From Pisaster brevispinus (Eukaryota; Echinodermata; Asteroidea; Forcipulatida; Asteriidae), in NCBI GenBank assembly GCA_023634235.1, contig JAMKCF010000019.1:3286001-3350000 (forward strand): a stretch of DNA of 64,000 nt. The letters run 5' to 3'. The first letter of the stretch is position 1, and each line of letters opens with the position of its first letter. Positions 54,501-63,179 of this stretch are shown here, piece by piece. The notes beneath the pieces were generated by a model. That model was given only the letters and a program-made list of their open reading frames with translations. It did no database searches and was not told the DNA's origin. The position numbers and the translations under genes are program-made.

Positions 54501-56225
54501 AATATAATTTCTATCGGAAAGCTTACTTTTTAGAAAGGTGGTAATAGTAGTAAGTATTCTGTGAAATGATTTTTTTCTGAAATGCTTCTATTGGTTAGAA
54601 TTTTTTTTAACAATATTTGAATCTGAGAAACGACTCGTGAGTATGAAATGTTGTTCAGATTCTTGGGTTGGTGTCCGTTTGAGAATGCTGCGGCCAGAGA
54701 TGCGGTTGGTACCCGGTCTGTCACCTCGCTAAATCTGGATGGATTCCACGTTCTCGTGGATATACAGTGACAGTTTTTTTTTGGCTGTTTTCTCAACAAG
54801 TAGACACTGTGGTCAGCTGAAACTTTCACGTGTGACTTTTATTGTATCTCTCCTGATGATTTTTGCCTGTAAATCAGAATTATGTTGACAAAAACAAAAT
54901 GATGACCGTACCTTTAATCTGACCAAGAAGATGCCACAGTTGTCTTTAGTGGTGGTTGAATTTCGCATCTTTTCCTTATACACACGGGTGTGCACAACAT
55001 TGGTATAGAATGAAAATATAAATGTTGACAGATTCGCACATAACTTACATGCTATGAAATGGTCACGGTAGAAAAATTTCCCTTGGAAATATTTTGCTTG
55101 AAATGCTAAAGTTTTGAGAAGTGAGTCAAACAATTAGTGCAAAACTCAATGTTTGAAAAGAGTGAAAACATATCAGGGTGTTTCACTATTTACTTGTGAC
55201 TCCGATGGCTGAATGAGCTTAAACGTTTAGGCTAGGTTTGTATAATGACATTGAAACTTGTTTTCTTTTCATGCAGGTGGTGTGAAGCTGGGCTTAGGAG
55301 ATTTCATTTTCTACAGTGTCTTAGTCGGCAAGGCGTCTGCTCAGGGAGACTGGACTACTACCGTGGCTTGCTTTGTAGCTATTCTTATCGTGAGTGCTTT
55401 CCAAATTGTAATTTACATATTTATTTTCAGAAGGGGCTCTTCAGAAATATAATAATAATAATAAAAACTAGTTCTTATATGGCGCATTTTACAATAACGT
55501 ATCAATGCATTGGGCCAATAGCATTCCTTTAATCTTTCTCAGCTCCCTGGGGAGTATACAGCCAGGGGCTGCCGTGGTGCTCCGAAAGCTTTTTCAAACA
55601 CAATATCAACCTTTACCCTCGCAGGTGCCCATTTATACCCCTGGGTGAAGAGAAGCAATTATAGTAAAGTATCTTGCTCAAGGACACACGTGTCATGACC
55701 GGGATTCGAACCCACACCCCGATGACTTAACCACCAGAACTTGAATTCGATGCTGTAAACCGCTCTGACAACCCAATTATCAGTTAAGAAGGGTTTTTTG
55801 GGGGGGGGGGTTCTTCTCTGTTTTTTAAACAAAAAATCTACAATCGATATTCAGTTTTCAATTAAAATGAAAATGAAAATGTTGTGCATTTAGCAATTTC
55901 GCTTTCTGTTCCAGCGACAAAGTTGGTGTGGGTTCGCTTCATTCCAGGGTCAGGGTTTCATTGTGACGCCAATATTCTTTTAAAAAAAAGTGTATTCTGA
56001 AAATTCTAAGTGGAGAAACATTTTGGAAAGCCCAAATTTGACGCATTTCTCTTTTATTCTTTGTCTCAGGGACTCTGTCTGACGTTGATCCTCCTGGCCA
56101 TCTTCAAGAAGGCCCTCCCCGCGCTACCTATCTCCATCTGCTTCGGTCTGGTGTTCTACTTCTGCACGAGTCTTTTAGTGTTCCCCTTCACAGACTCTTT
56201 AGCCAGCAGTCAGGTTTTTATATAG
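48294..56225 (+). CDS. PSEN: presenilin, catalytic subunit of gamma-secretase (9 exons assigned)
   Basis: Presenilin is a multi-pass ER/endosomal membrane aspartyl protease that, with nicastrin, APH-1 and PEN-2, cleaves Notch, APP and other type I proteins within the membrane. Joined exons 48294-48538, 49290-49431, 49978-50045, 51132-51352, 51595-51693, 52754-52846, 54198-54392, 55277-55389 and 56070-56225 give 443 residues with no stop before TAG. Seen directly: [15 protein letters not shown] (TM1 start), [33 protein letters not shown], catalytic Asp226 in IYDL, the [17 protein letters not shown] stretch before the loop, catalytic Asp363 in LGLGDF, and PALP at 409-412. All GT-AG introns keep phase. 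The loop (about 278-354) is acidic. The start codon is not in these exons; adding the candidate exon at 43348 moves the aspartates to 258 and 395. Intact, no signs of decay. Confidence 0.97.
48539..49289 (+). repeat. presenilin intron with 25-bp repeat
   Basis: GAGTGTAATCCTCAGTGTTG plus AGTCT repeats with period 25 at 48905-49230, with weaker copies at 48607-48712. A MITE E copy (48711-48901) lies between the two clusters. Confidence 0.85.
48711..48901. mobile_element. MITE E in presenilin intron
   Basis: ATCAGGAATGATTTTCTTCC at the left and CATTGTATCATGCCTGG at the right are diverged inverted ends. The interior AAATGGCCTGAAAAGTCTAT matches the copies at 40667 and 60730. Confidence 0.65.
49290..49431 (+). 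CDS. PSEN: presenilin exon: IYTPF loop and TM2
   Basis: TATCATCAG|A and AAG|GTAGGA bound 142 bases. It completes Leu, then codes [15 protein letters not shown]2 ([19 protein letters not shown]) and KYRCYK. It ends in phase 0. The first-loop junction lies just before IYTPF, where vertebrate presenilin genes are also split (from memory). Confidence 0.97.
49505..49580 (-). repeat. tRNA-like element, reverse, in presenilin intron
   Basis: The minus strand shows GCTCTGTAGTCCAGCGG, CATCTGCTCCAGAATGGCAC and GGGTTCGAATCCCAC. It is the same family as the plus-strand copy beginning near 49660. The T-arm is intact; the rest is degraded. Confidence 0.5.
49660..49762 (+). repeat. tRNA-derived SINE fragment in presenilin intron
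   Basis: CAGTGAGACATCTGCTCTAG, AATGGTGGGGGTCGTGGG and TTCGAATCTTACC match 3480 and 58480. Confidence 0.5.
49978..50045 (+). CDS. PSEN: presenilin exon: TM3
   Basis: TTTTGCAG|ATT and CTGCA|GTAAGT bound 68 bases coding [20 protein letters not shown], then YL. It ends in phase 2. HGWLI.SS is the family's TM3 signature. Confidence 0.96.
50306..50522 (+). repeat. tRNA-Leu-derived SINE, 3'-truncated
   Basis: GTGTCGTGGCCATGGGGTCA, CCGGACTCAAACTCTGGTGT (loop with CAA), GTGGGTTCGAGTCCCGGTCT. It lies in the same intron and orientation as the full SINE at 50671. Confidence 0.75.
50671..51110 (+). mobile_element. full-length tRNA-Leu(CAA)-derived SINE
   Basis: The head folds as a class II tRNA: acceptor GTGTCGT/GTGACAC, D arm CCGAGCGGTTAAG, anticodon stem CCGGA/TCTGG with loop TTCAAGC (anticodon CAA, Leu), long variable arm, T-arm GGGTTCGAGTCCC. 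The body has TTAAGCAAGACACTTAACCA. The tail GCGCCTTGAGCG...GAGCGCTATATAAGAAG ends in (AAT)n, as expected of LINE-mobilised SINEs. Confidence 0.85.
51132..51352 (+). CDS. PSEN: presenilin exon: TM4-TM6, first half of catalytic YD
   Basis: TTGACAG|A and TATG|GTAAGA bound 221 bases. It codes [38 protein letters not shown] and LAAIAIY, ending after the first base of the catalytic Asp codon (phase 1). Confidence 0.97.
51595..51693 (+). CDS. PSEN: presenilin exon: catalytic Asp226, end of TM6
   Basis: TTTTGTCAG|AC and TCCT|GTAAGT bound 99 bases coding [20 protein letters not shown], then [13 protein letters not shown]. It ends in phase 1. The Asp codon is split by the intron before it. Confidence 0.97.
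52053..52325. mobile_element. TTAA-flanked MITE, 17-bp perfect inverted ends
   Basis: TTAACACGTTGACTGCC at the left and GGCAGTCAACGTGTTAA at the right are perfect. About 273 bp, no coding capacity. It lies in the presenilin intron 51694-52753. TTAA edges suggest piggyBac-type mobilisation. Confidence 0.85.
52410..52680. repeat. relative of the 54457 element in presenilin intron
   Basis: GGTGTCCGTTTGTGAATGCT, GGTTGGTACCCGTGTCACCT and TTTCTCAACAAGTAGACACT are shared with 54670-54810. Its ends are not clear. Confidence 0.6.
52754..52846 (+). CDS. PSEN: presenilin exon: endoproteolysis region
   Basis: TTTTGACAG|CA and AACG|GTAAGT bound 93 bases coding [20 protein letters not shown], then a Glu/Ser-rich stretch. 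It corresponds to the exon that in human PSEN1 holds the autocleavage site (deleted in the known delta-exon-9 allele). It is phase 1 at both ends, so skipping keeps frame. Confidence 0.95.
53325..53400 (-). repeat. tRNA-Thr-like element, reverse, in presenilin intron
   Basis: The minus strand shows CCGGTTTGTAAACCTGG (loop TTTGTAA, anticodon TGT) and AGGTTCAAATCCTGTCC. The D arm is degraded, so probably a pseudogene or SINE head. Confidence 0.45.
54198..54392 (+). CDS. PSEN: presenilin exon: acidic hydrophilic loop
   Basis: AATCTAG|GG and GAAC|GTAAGT bound 195 bases coding [20 protein letters not shown] and on to [11 protein letters not shown]. This cytosolic loop is the least conserved part of the family. 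The frame is open, and phase 1 at both ends supports the call. Confidence 0.93.
54457..54917. mobile_element. TTAAAGGTA-ended MITE in presenilin intron
   Basis: TTAAAGGTAGTGTCATATTT at the left and GATGACCGTACCTTTAA at the right are inverted ends. About 461 bp, no coding capacity. It shares its interior with 52410-52680. Confidence 0.75.
55277..55389 (+). CDS. PSEN: presenilin exon: catalytic Asp363, TM7
   Basis: TTCATGCAG|GT and CTTATC|GTGAGT bound 113 bases coding [41 protein letters not shown] is the active-site signature shared with signal peptide peptidase. It ends in phase 0. Confidence 0.98.
55440..55765 (-). mobile_element. SINE, reverse orientation, in presenilin intron
   Basis: It begins (on the plus strand) with AATAATAATAATAAAAACTA then GTTCTTATATGGCGC, the reversed tail. 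It ends with ATGACCGGGATTCGAACCCA, a reversed B-box. The middle has GTATCTTGCTCAAGGACACA. It is a different family from the 50671 SINE but with the same style of tail. Confidence 0.8.
56070..56225 (+). CDS. PSEN: presenilin terminal exon: PALP, TM8-TM9, stop
   Basis: TTGTCTCAG|G starts 156 bases coding [33 protein letters not shown] and the C-terminal SSQVFI, ending in TAG at 56223-56225. PALP is required for catalysis in the family. The short C-terminus ending in a hydrophobic Ile is typical. Confidence 0.98.
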   Translation, partial: GLCLTLILLAIFKKALPALPISICFGLVFYFCTSLLVFPFTDSLASSQVFI

Positions 56226-57020
56226 AAGCTGTGTCGCTGACGCTGGACTGACAATGTGGGGGATGTGCTTTGTGGAAAGGAATACACAACATTGTAAAGT
56301 TCAATTCAGTCTGCAAGTACAAAAAACATACATCACAATATGATAGTTCCCTTTTGGCGTCACACAGTGTAAAGTCGGCCATCATTACGGGCAATCGGTT
56401 GTCATTTTTTGGACACACAATTATGTGTTTTGCATTAAAAAAAATACCATTTGCGGCTTGTGGGAGTTTGATCAAATTCCTTGCATGATTGACTCGTTGA
56501 CCACTTGGCTGCATAGAAAAATTAAGACACTTGAGGCAGCTCAAAGCTCAAACTCAAGTTGCTCGTAAAGATGACGTCTATCGGGAACTATCTACAGATA
56601 ATCATGCTTTTTGGGGGGAAAATGGAGTTGTTTTTTTATATCTAATATAAGGGATTTTTGTACAGGTCAGTATTTGTTAGTAGTTCGACGCAAATATTAA
56701 ATTAATTACTTCAACTAAATTTAGTACAGGCATTTTTTCATTGAATCATGACCAATGACCCGTTTCATGCTGTTTTCAGAATCAGGCGTGTTTTTTTTTT
56801 TAGAATCGGCTGCTTTCTGCTTTGTCCATTAGCTTTTGTTCCATAGGATTCTGAAAATCACTGCACAAATCGTCACCGTTTTCTCAAAGTGACGAATCTA
56901 GACCACAGTTTGGAGAAAATCATGTTTGAAAGTGAACTAGTTTTCAATCTGCTGTTTCAGAGGATTGCTTTCTATTTTGTCTTTAAAATTTGACCACCAA
57001 AATAAAGCCACATTTTTTCC
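56226..57020 (+). other. presenilin 3' flank, possible 3' UTR with AATAAA at 57001
   Basis: The stop is followed by AT-rich sequence. The first canonical AATAAA I see is at 57001-57006, which would give a 3' UTR of about 800 bases. No transcript evidence is available. Confidence 0.35.
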
Positions 57021-58475
57021 TTGATACTTCCGTAAGAAAGGACATTTCTACTCTATTGCTCTTTAGGTGGTTAACAATTTTTTTACACGAATAAGTGACA
57101 AAAGGACAAAATATTTTTGATTTTTTTTTTAGGTTGCAAGTGAACTATACCGTTGCTTGACTGAGAATGAGCTCGGGGCTGGCACGGACACTATACATAG
57201 TTCCACTTCTTAATTCATACAGAACTGTCAATGTTTTCAATCTTGCAACAGTTTTGACAAGTTGTTACTAATTCTTAAACACATTTGTCACTTTGTGAAA
57301 ACGAAAAAAACCGAACCATGCACGCAGAGCGCCGTGTACAAACCGATGCATGTTGAGATTAGTCACTTTGTGAAAATGCTAAGCTTAAATAGGTCAACAG
57401 ATTCGCCCCTTTGTGAAAATGCAAAAGTCATACCATGCATGTTTGGCACCTCGCAAAAATTGTGATTCGTCGGTCATGCTAATTAGAGTAATTACAAAAC
57501 AATGACGTGTTAGGTCCTGAAACTTGCTGAAAATGTTAAACAGTAATGAATATGTCAAGAATTTGTACCAAAAAACCCCCTGATTTTCCATATTTTTGTC
57601 ATTTTTCAAGCTTTCCTCTCTCCCCCTTCCCCAGCTTACCATTAAATACTGGCTGAAGTCTCTCGCTTAAATTACGTTTCGGTAAAAAGTTTGTGTGAAT
57701 GGCAAAAGTGACCTTGCAATTTTTTTGTGTTATTCTGATTATTGTTTTTAGCATTTTAAAAGTACATCTTCTGAAAGTTGGTTTAATGTTTTCCAAATTT
57801 TAGGCAGTTTTAGGAAGGGAATTGCTTACAATAGCTAGACTTTGTGGATGAAATAAACACATCAGTCGATATAAGCTGGGTTTGTAACTTGGCCCTCTGT
57901 TGTTGAAACAGATCCAATCATTTAGAATATGACACCTTATCTTGATTCTTGTTATTCTTGTTTAGCGCTCGCGGGAAGTGTCTTTAGTAACGTTGTCGGT
58001 GAAAGGCAAAGTTTCAATATTTCTTCGAGAGCCGTACAATTTTCTGATAACTATATTTTCTTGTTGTGTTGGTATCATTTTCCAGCAAGTTAGCCAATCG
58101 TTTGAAATCATTCGACGGCACTGGTTGTGTATGGTGGCACCACTGTGCTCAGAACTAACTGTGTGCATGTGTGCATCAGTGTTTAAGTGTTACGTTCCAA
58201 GTGAGGACCTGAGAACAAAAGAAGTCCACACAATGTTGGGACTTGAAACACTATGTGGACTTACACAAGTCCACACTGTGTTTTTTGCAGTGTTGAAGAA
58301 TATGTTTTTTTAAGTGAACAGAGCAAAGGAATGTCCACAGAGTGTATCCAACACGAACCTGTGTGTGTGGATCAGTGTACAGGCAAAATCAAAGCAGTAT
58401 TCTTAATCCCTGTTGTACGAATTACATTTAGGAAATTATACACGGTACCCGCTGCTAATTACAGTTTTCAAAGGG
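57020..58475. other. intergenic DNA, no gene seen
   Basis: CACTTTGTGAAAA or close variants recur at about 57290, 57363 and 57410, a short degenerate repeat. A 111-codon frame at 57978-58313 has no recognisable domain. Confidence 0.5.
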
Positions 58476-58477
58476 GT

Positions 58478-58552
58478 CTGTCAGTGGTCTGGTGAGTAAG
58501 ACATCTGCTCTAGAATGATGGGGTCCTGGGTTGGAATCCCGCCCAAGTAGAC
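58478..58552 (+). repeat. tRNA-derived SINE fragment
   Basis: CAGTGGTCTGGTGAGTAAGA, CATCTGCTCTAGAATGATGG and GGGTTGGAATCCC. Same family as 3480 and 49660. Confidence 0.5.
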
Positions 58553-59009
58553 TGATTTTTTTTTCCAGCAGGAATTTGGGGGACAAACCCACAAGGCTGC
58601 AGGGCTTGTCGCTCCAAATCTTTACTGGACCAACATTATTTATACGCGGCCAGAGTCAAAATGAGAAGAACTTCCTGACACAGTTTAACATGCATTTACC
58701 TGTTTTTATTTGAACAGCATCAAGACTTCTAAGAGATGATTTATCCCATTTGTCTTTATGAGTATCAAGTATATTTCGTTACGCAGTAGAACTGAATGGT
58801 ATTTTATCAGACTCAAAGTCAATAGTGAACATAATTTGATTTTGTTCAAGATGTTACACATTAATGTGTTATTCTTCATTAACATTCAATTAAAAAACAC
58901 AAGACCACCGGACTTGTCTGGTTATAAGTTTACTGGCCTGAAACAAACTACTGGCCTGACACAAACTACTGGCCTTGGGCCTGCGGTCCAGTGTAAAAAT
59001 TTGAGCCCT
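58553..59009. mobile_element. MITE D copy
   Basis: CACAAGGCTGCAGGGCTTGT, ACTTCCTGACACAGTTTAAC and GGACTTGTCTGGTTATAAGT match 44786 and 61487. The right end is AAAAATTTGAGCCCT. It starts directly after the SINE fragment. CTGGCCTGA is repeated locally (58932-58970). Confidence 0.65.
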
Positions 59010-59807
59010 GTCAGAACTACAGATACAGCTATTTACACATATCAGTTTAAGGTAAAACTAAAATAATATTCCTGATCTCCGATGCAATTGAGTGTATTTT
59101 GACCACATGAGGGCGTTTTCAATGTTTATTTCCTTGCATCTCAACTAAAGTTTGTTATCTTATTTTGACTGTCGGTATGTTGTCATCTTATATCAATGGC
59201 CAAATAAATAATTATAATAACAATTATAAAAAAAGCACTTTGTTTTTCTTGTTTCGCACTACGCAAATTTGGTTGACACACGCCCTCATGCAGTCAAAAA
59301 TACTGCAAATTATTACATCTATTAAGAATAAGTAACCTTGCCTTGTCATCTTTTCACAACAAATATAAATTACTATACAAATATGTCATTATGCTATTGA
59401 TATTTATGCCCCCCAAAAAAAAATAATAAAAAAATAAAAAATAGGTAGTACATGTGTATATTTATGTTTTGCTTGATGATATAATGTGCTATAGAAGTAT
59501 GGTTCCCAGAAGTGACATTTCCAGGAGTATAAGCTAGGCAAAGGAAAAACGAATACTCAAGAACCAGACTAATAGACTGGCTATTTTTTACCACGCTCGA
59601 TATGAGGCAGAGGGTCTCCCCCAATTTTCTTTTTTCCTCCTGTACAGGATTCCCCCCGCCCCCCTAAAATGCTCTAAAGAATTTCTGAGGTTCCAAGCAC
59701 ACAATGCAGACACAATAGGAGGAGAGGGTACCACCATGCCCCATATCGAGCACCAAATGCGTTGCTTGTTACTACTGTATAGATGTACATGAACTTTGAA
59801 AGCCAAT

Positions 59808-60206
59808 AGCACTCTGCACTAATGACGTAAATTTTGCTAAAAATACCCATCTGTCAGACAAACATTCAAGCGCTTACTTAGACTTGATGACAAGTCGTTA
59901 GTCAGTGTCTATTTGTCTGCCAGCGCTGCCTAATACAAACACACATCCTGCCGTTCATGCAACAGTCACAGTGCAATTTATACATTCATGCAACGGTCGT
60001 CGAGGATGTGTGTACCGTCCCCACAACTGGACCGCACAACAATTACCGACTTGATTTCAAGACTAGCACTTACTCGATCACCACATCATCGACACACACT
60101 GGTAAAACATAAAACCTGGATAGTACGTGTGCATTTAGTGAAACTTCACACGTTCGTCTGAGATGCAGGCCTTTAGATTCTGTTTCTAGCATTAGTGCAG
60201 AGTGCT
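59808..60206. mobile_element. MITE F, 17-bp perfect inverted ends
   Basis: AGCACTCTGCACTAATG at 59808 and CATTAGTGCAGAGTGCT ending at 60206 are perfect inverted repeats. 399 bp, no coding capacity. A lone end (AGCACTCTGCGCTAATG) occurs near 63582. Confidence 0.85.
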
Positions 60207-60729
60207 GTTGACACAAATTTTGACAGAAAAATTCATTTGGTGAACATTTGATTGGCTGACTTCAGTCACATGATCACGATGCTTGTTATTTGTGTACAAA
60301 GGTGTGATCAGAATCAAGTCACAAACAGGTCAATTGAGGTTACAGATTAATGTATATGGACATAAATTCTTTGGCATGTTTTAGTTTTTTTTTAAATTAG
60401 TTCTAATGAAAGTTTTTTTATTTATTTATTTTTTTATTATTTTTTTTTTTGTTGAATCTAAAAGCAGATTGGGCAAATTTCTGAAAACTGGATATTTTAA
60501 TTTGCTTATTTTGTATGTGTGTCTGAGGTAACATGTCTTCACCTGTAACTATAGCACAAAAATCAATCAAATCAATAAATACATAATAAAAATTGAACAA
60601 AAACAAAACTGAAAATGTTTCAACTCTTTTTTGACATACTAATCTTCTGGAAGGCAGTGTACATTGGTTACGAGTTTACTTCTGTGCTCTGCATAAAATC
60701 TCATGATTTCCTCACAGAAATCACTTTCA

Positions 60730-60942
60730 AACAGGCATGATATTCTTCCTTCTTTAGTCTGGTTTGCGATTTGTTTGCTCTTTGAAAAATCAGAAAGCTG
60801 TGATTAAATAGGCTGAGAAATCTATTTTTCAAATAAAGTCTACACCATGTACAATTCATATGTCCTTAGCCAAGGTCAGCCCTTGTATGATCGTACTCGA
60901 TATTCCTACTTTTTTTTTCAAGGACCAAATATCATGCCTGTT
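60730..60942. mobile_element. MITE E, best copy
   Basis: ACAGGCATGATATTCTTCC at the left and CCAAATATCATGCCTGTT at the right are inverted ends of about 15 bases. The interior matches 40667 and 48711. Confidence 0.75.
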
Positions 60943-61124
60943 AAAATAATATCATTAATTAAGAACGTAAAACAACTGTCCCATTTGTACTCAATTTTTT
61001 CCATATTTTAGCTTCTGTTTTTGACTTCAGATTTTCTTCAAAATAGTTATGTAGGCCTAGACATAAGCAGAAGAAAAAAATTGTTGAAAATGACCAAAGA
61101 TGAAGACAAATGTTGCTTAAAGAA

Positions 61125-61281
61125 AACACTTAGTTTCACAAAGCACTAAGATTCATCTTAAGATGAGTTGTCAGTACAGCCATAGTTATTTGTATTGTGA
61201 CATCACACTTAGCTTATCAGTTAAGATTGGTACACGTACACAGTTCAGATCAATCTTAGCTCTTTGTGAAATAACCCCTGG
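61125..61281. mobile_element. MITE C copy
   Basis: TTTCACAAAGCACTAAGATT at the left and AATCTTAGCTCTTTGTGAAA at the right, then TAACCCCTGG, are inverted ends. The interior has GTGACATCACA as in 23594. Confidence 0.75.
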
Positions 61282-61486
61282 TGTTTCAGTCTCGTGGAAA
61301 AAAAATACAACGCATGAAGAGCATAATACTGTAGAAAATATGTACAAAAGCCACTGGGTGAAAGGTTAGCAGGCATAAAGTGTGCACTAGTCTGTAAAAC
61401 AAACATACAATCTTGTGCATTTTATATACATTTTTTATGATTAACGGAGGCACAGTCTATCGAGCAAATACTTTTGAAACACTTTC

Positions 61487-61892
61487 CGGGCTCGAATTTT
61501 TGGGGAAAATCCACAAGACCGCAGAGCTTGTAGCTGAAAATGTGCACTGGCTCAGATTTGTTTTTACAAGACCAGAATGAAAATGAGAGCAAACTTCCTG
61601 AGAGAGTTTAACATACGTTTATCTCTTTTTATTTGAACAAGCACCAAGAACAGGTTTATCTCACTTATTTTAAGGGCATTTAAAGTTTACTTCACTTCTC
61701 GATATAATTGAAAGGGTGTTATCAGTCTCAAAGTCAACATTTGAACGCAATTTGTTTCTGTGCGAGATATTACACAGTTGGGGCATTGTTATTCAATTGA
61801 CAAACATAAGGCTGGTCAGGTCATGAGTTTACTGGCCAGACACTAAAATCACTGGCCTCGGGCCTGTGGTCCAGTGGAAAGTTCGAGCCCCG
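61487..61892. mobile_element. MITE D, best copy
   Basis: CCGGGCTCGAATTTTTGGGG at the left and GGAAAGTTCGAGCCCCG at the right are inverted ends. The interior contains CCACAAGACCGCAGAGCTTG and CTCAAAGTCAACATTTGAAC. About 406 bp, no coding capacity. Confidence 0.8.
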
Positions 61893-62161
61893 ACTTTGCA
61901 TTCAGTAAGTAAATGAAACAACTTCGCAGAGATGTGCCTGCGAGAAAACACTCTTATGTAAAAAAAATAATAAATGTCACTTGTTTTGTAAAAATACATA
62001 CTTAAGTAGTCTTTCAATTGTATATTGGTACATTTGTATTACAAAAAACATTGAGTATAGCAATTTCACTGACATTTTTTGATGGAAAGGTGGTTAATAT
62101 TTGTTGCCTTGGTTATGCCAGGGAGGAAGGCCCTGCAGAAGTTGTCATAGTCATGTGTTGC

Positions 62162-62268
62162 AGCCCAACTGTTGAATCAGAGCCCAACTGTTGAATCAGA
62201 GCCCAACTGTTGAATCGGAGCCCAACTGTTGAATCAGAGCCCAACTGCTGAATCAGAGCCCAACTATA
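62162..62268 (+). repeat. 19-bp tandem repeat, about 6 copies
   Basis: The unit AGCCCAACTGTTGAATCAG has single changes (TCGG, GCTG). It ends in a truncated unit AGCCCAACTATAGG. Confidence 0.95.
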
Positions 62269-62722
62269 GGCCTGGACTGATAGTTCGGCCTATCCAAACT
62301 ATAAATGGGCAGACTCATTGGGTTGAGACATCCCTCAAAGATTTCATTACAAAACAATTGCCAGCCTTTCGCTCACAGGCCACTATTTGGTCTTGGAAAT
62401 TGTACAAAGGAAAAAGTTATCTGCAAAAAAACAAAATACCTTTGTGTGCTTTAATAGTAATTCAATGACCACATTATTTAACCTTTCATGTATTTTTGTT
62501 TTACCGAGTGTATTTATTACTATGATTTTTTGGATGGGCTTGGTTTGTATGTAGAAATTACAGGTTTGACCTTTTTCTGGCAACTGTTTGTATCAATAAC
62601 TTTAACAGACCACTTGCATATTACATCACAAGTCCAAACAGCGCCCTCAACGAGGTCAATAAAGACCTATCATTGGCTGAGAGTTTTATGTACACACGTG
62701 CACTTTTCCATTGTTTAACCTC

Positions 62723-62997
62723 GCACTCTAAGCATTTCCAGGTCAGAATTGACTGACCCTGTTCTGGGTCAGATGACCCGGGATATGTTTCAAAAAGAGC
62801 CAGAAATGGGTCAAACTGACACAGAATCCGAGTAAAAAATGTTTTTTCGTTATCACTTTTTGGGTCAGCCTGACCCTGAAATGCCTCAGGTCAGCCTGAC
62901 CCTGAAATGCCTCAGGCCAGCCTGACCCTGAAATGCCTCAGGCCCCTGGGGTCTTGATTCCGGGTTAATAGTGACCCAGGAAATCATTTTAGAGTGC
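62723..62997. mobile_element. MITE with GCACTCTAA ends and internal 26-bp triplication
   Basis: GCACTCTAAGCATTTCC at the left and GGAAATCATTTTAGAGTGC at the right are inverted ends. Inside, GGTCAGCCTGACCCTGAAAT plus GCCTCA repeats three times (62863-62940). GGTCAGCCTGACC is itself nearly palindromic. Confidence 0.8.
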
Positions 62998-63027
62998 AGC
63001 GATGGCGGCCAACGCATGGTCTATAAA

Positions 63028-63176
63028 AGGATATGTCCCAAACTGAATTAGCGGCTACAGCCACGGCTACGGCTAGATGTCCGCGTCATCATGCATTGCC
63101 GTATAGGAAGTCCTTAGCAACACTCTTAGCAACAGTCGTAGCCGTAGCTGTAACCTCCAATTCGGATTCGTCCTTA
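63028..63176. mobile_element. foldback MITE
   Basis: GGATATGTCCCAAACTGAAT, TAGCGGCTACAGCCACGGCT pairs imperfectly with AGCCGTAGCTGTAACCTCCA, ATTCGGATTCGTCC. About 149 bp with a short unpaired centre. Confidence 0.7.
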
Positions 63177-63179
63177 CAT

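Noticed and set aside
57978..58313. 111-codon plus-strand frame after presenilin
   Set aside because: No recognisable domain, no splice or start context, and AT-driven composition.
60400..60450. T-rich tract as a terminator
   Set aside because: Simple low complexity; no adjacent gene.
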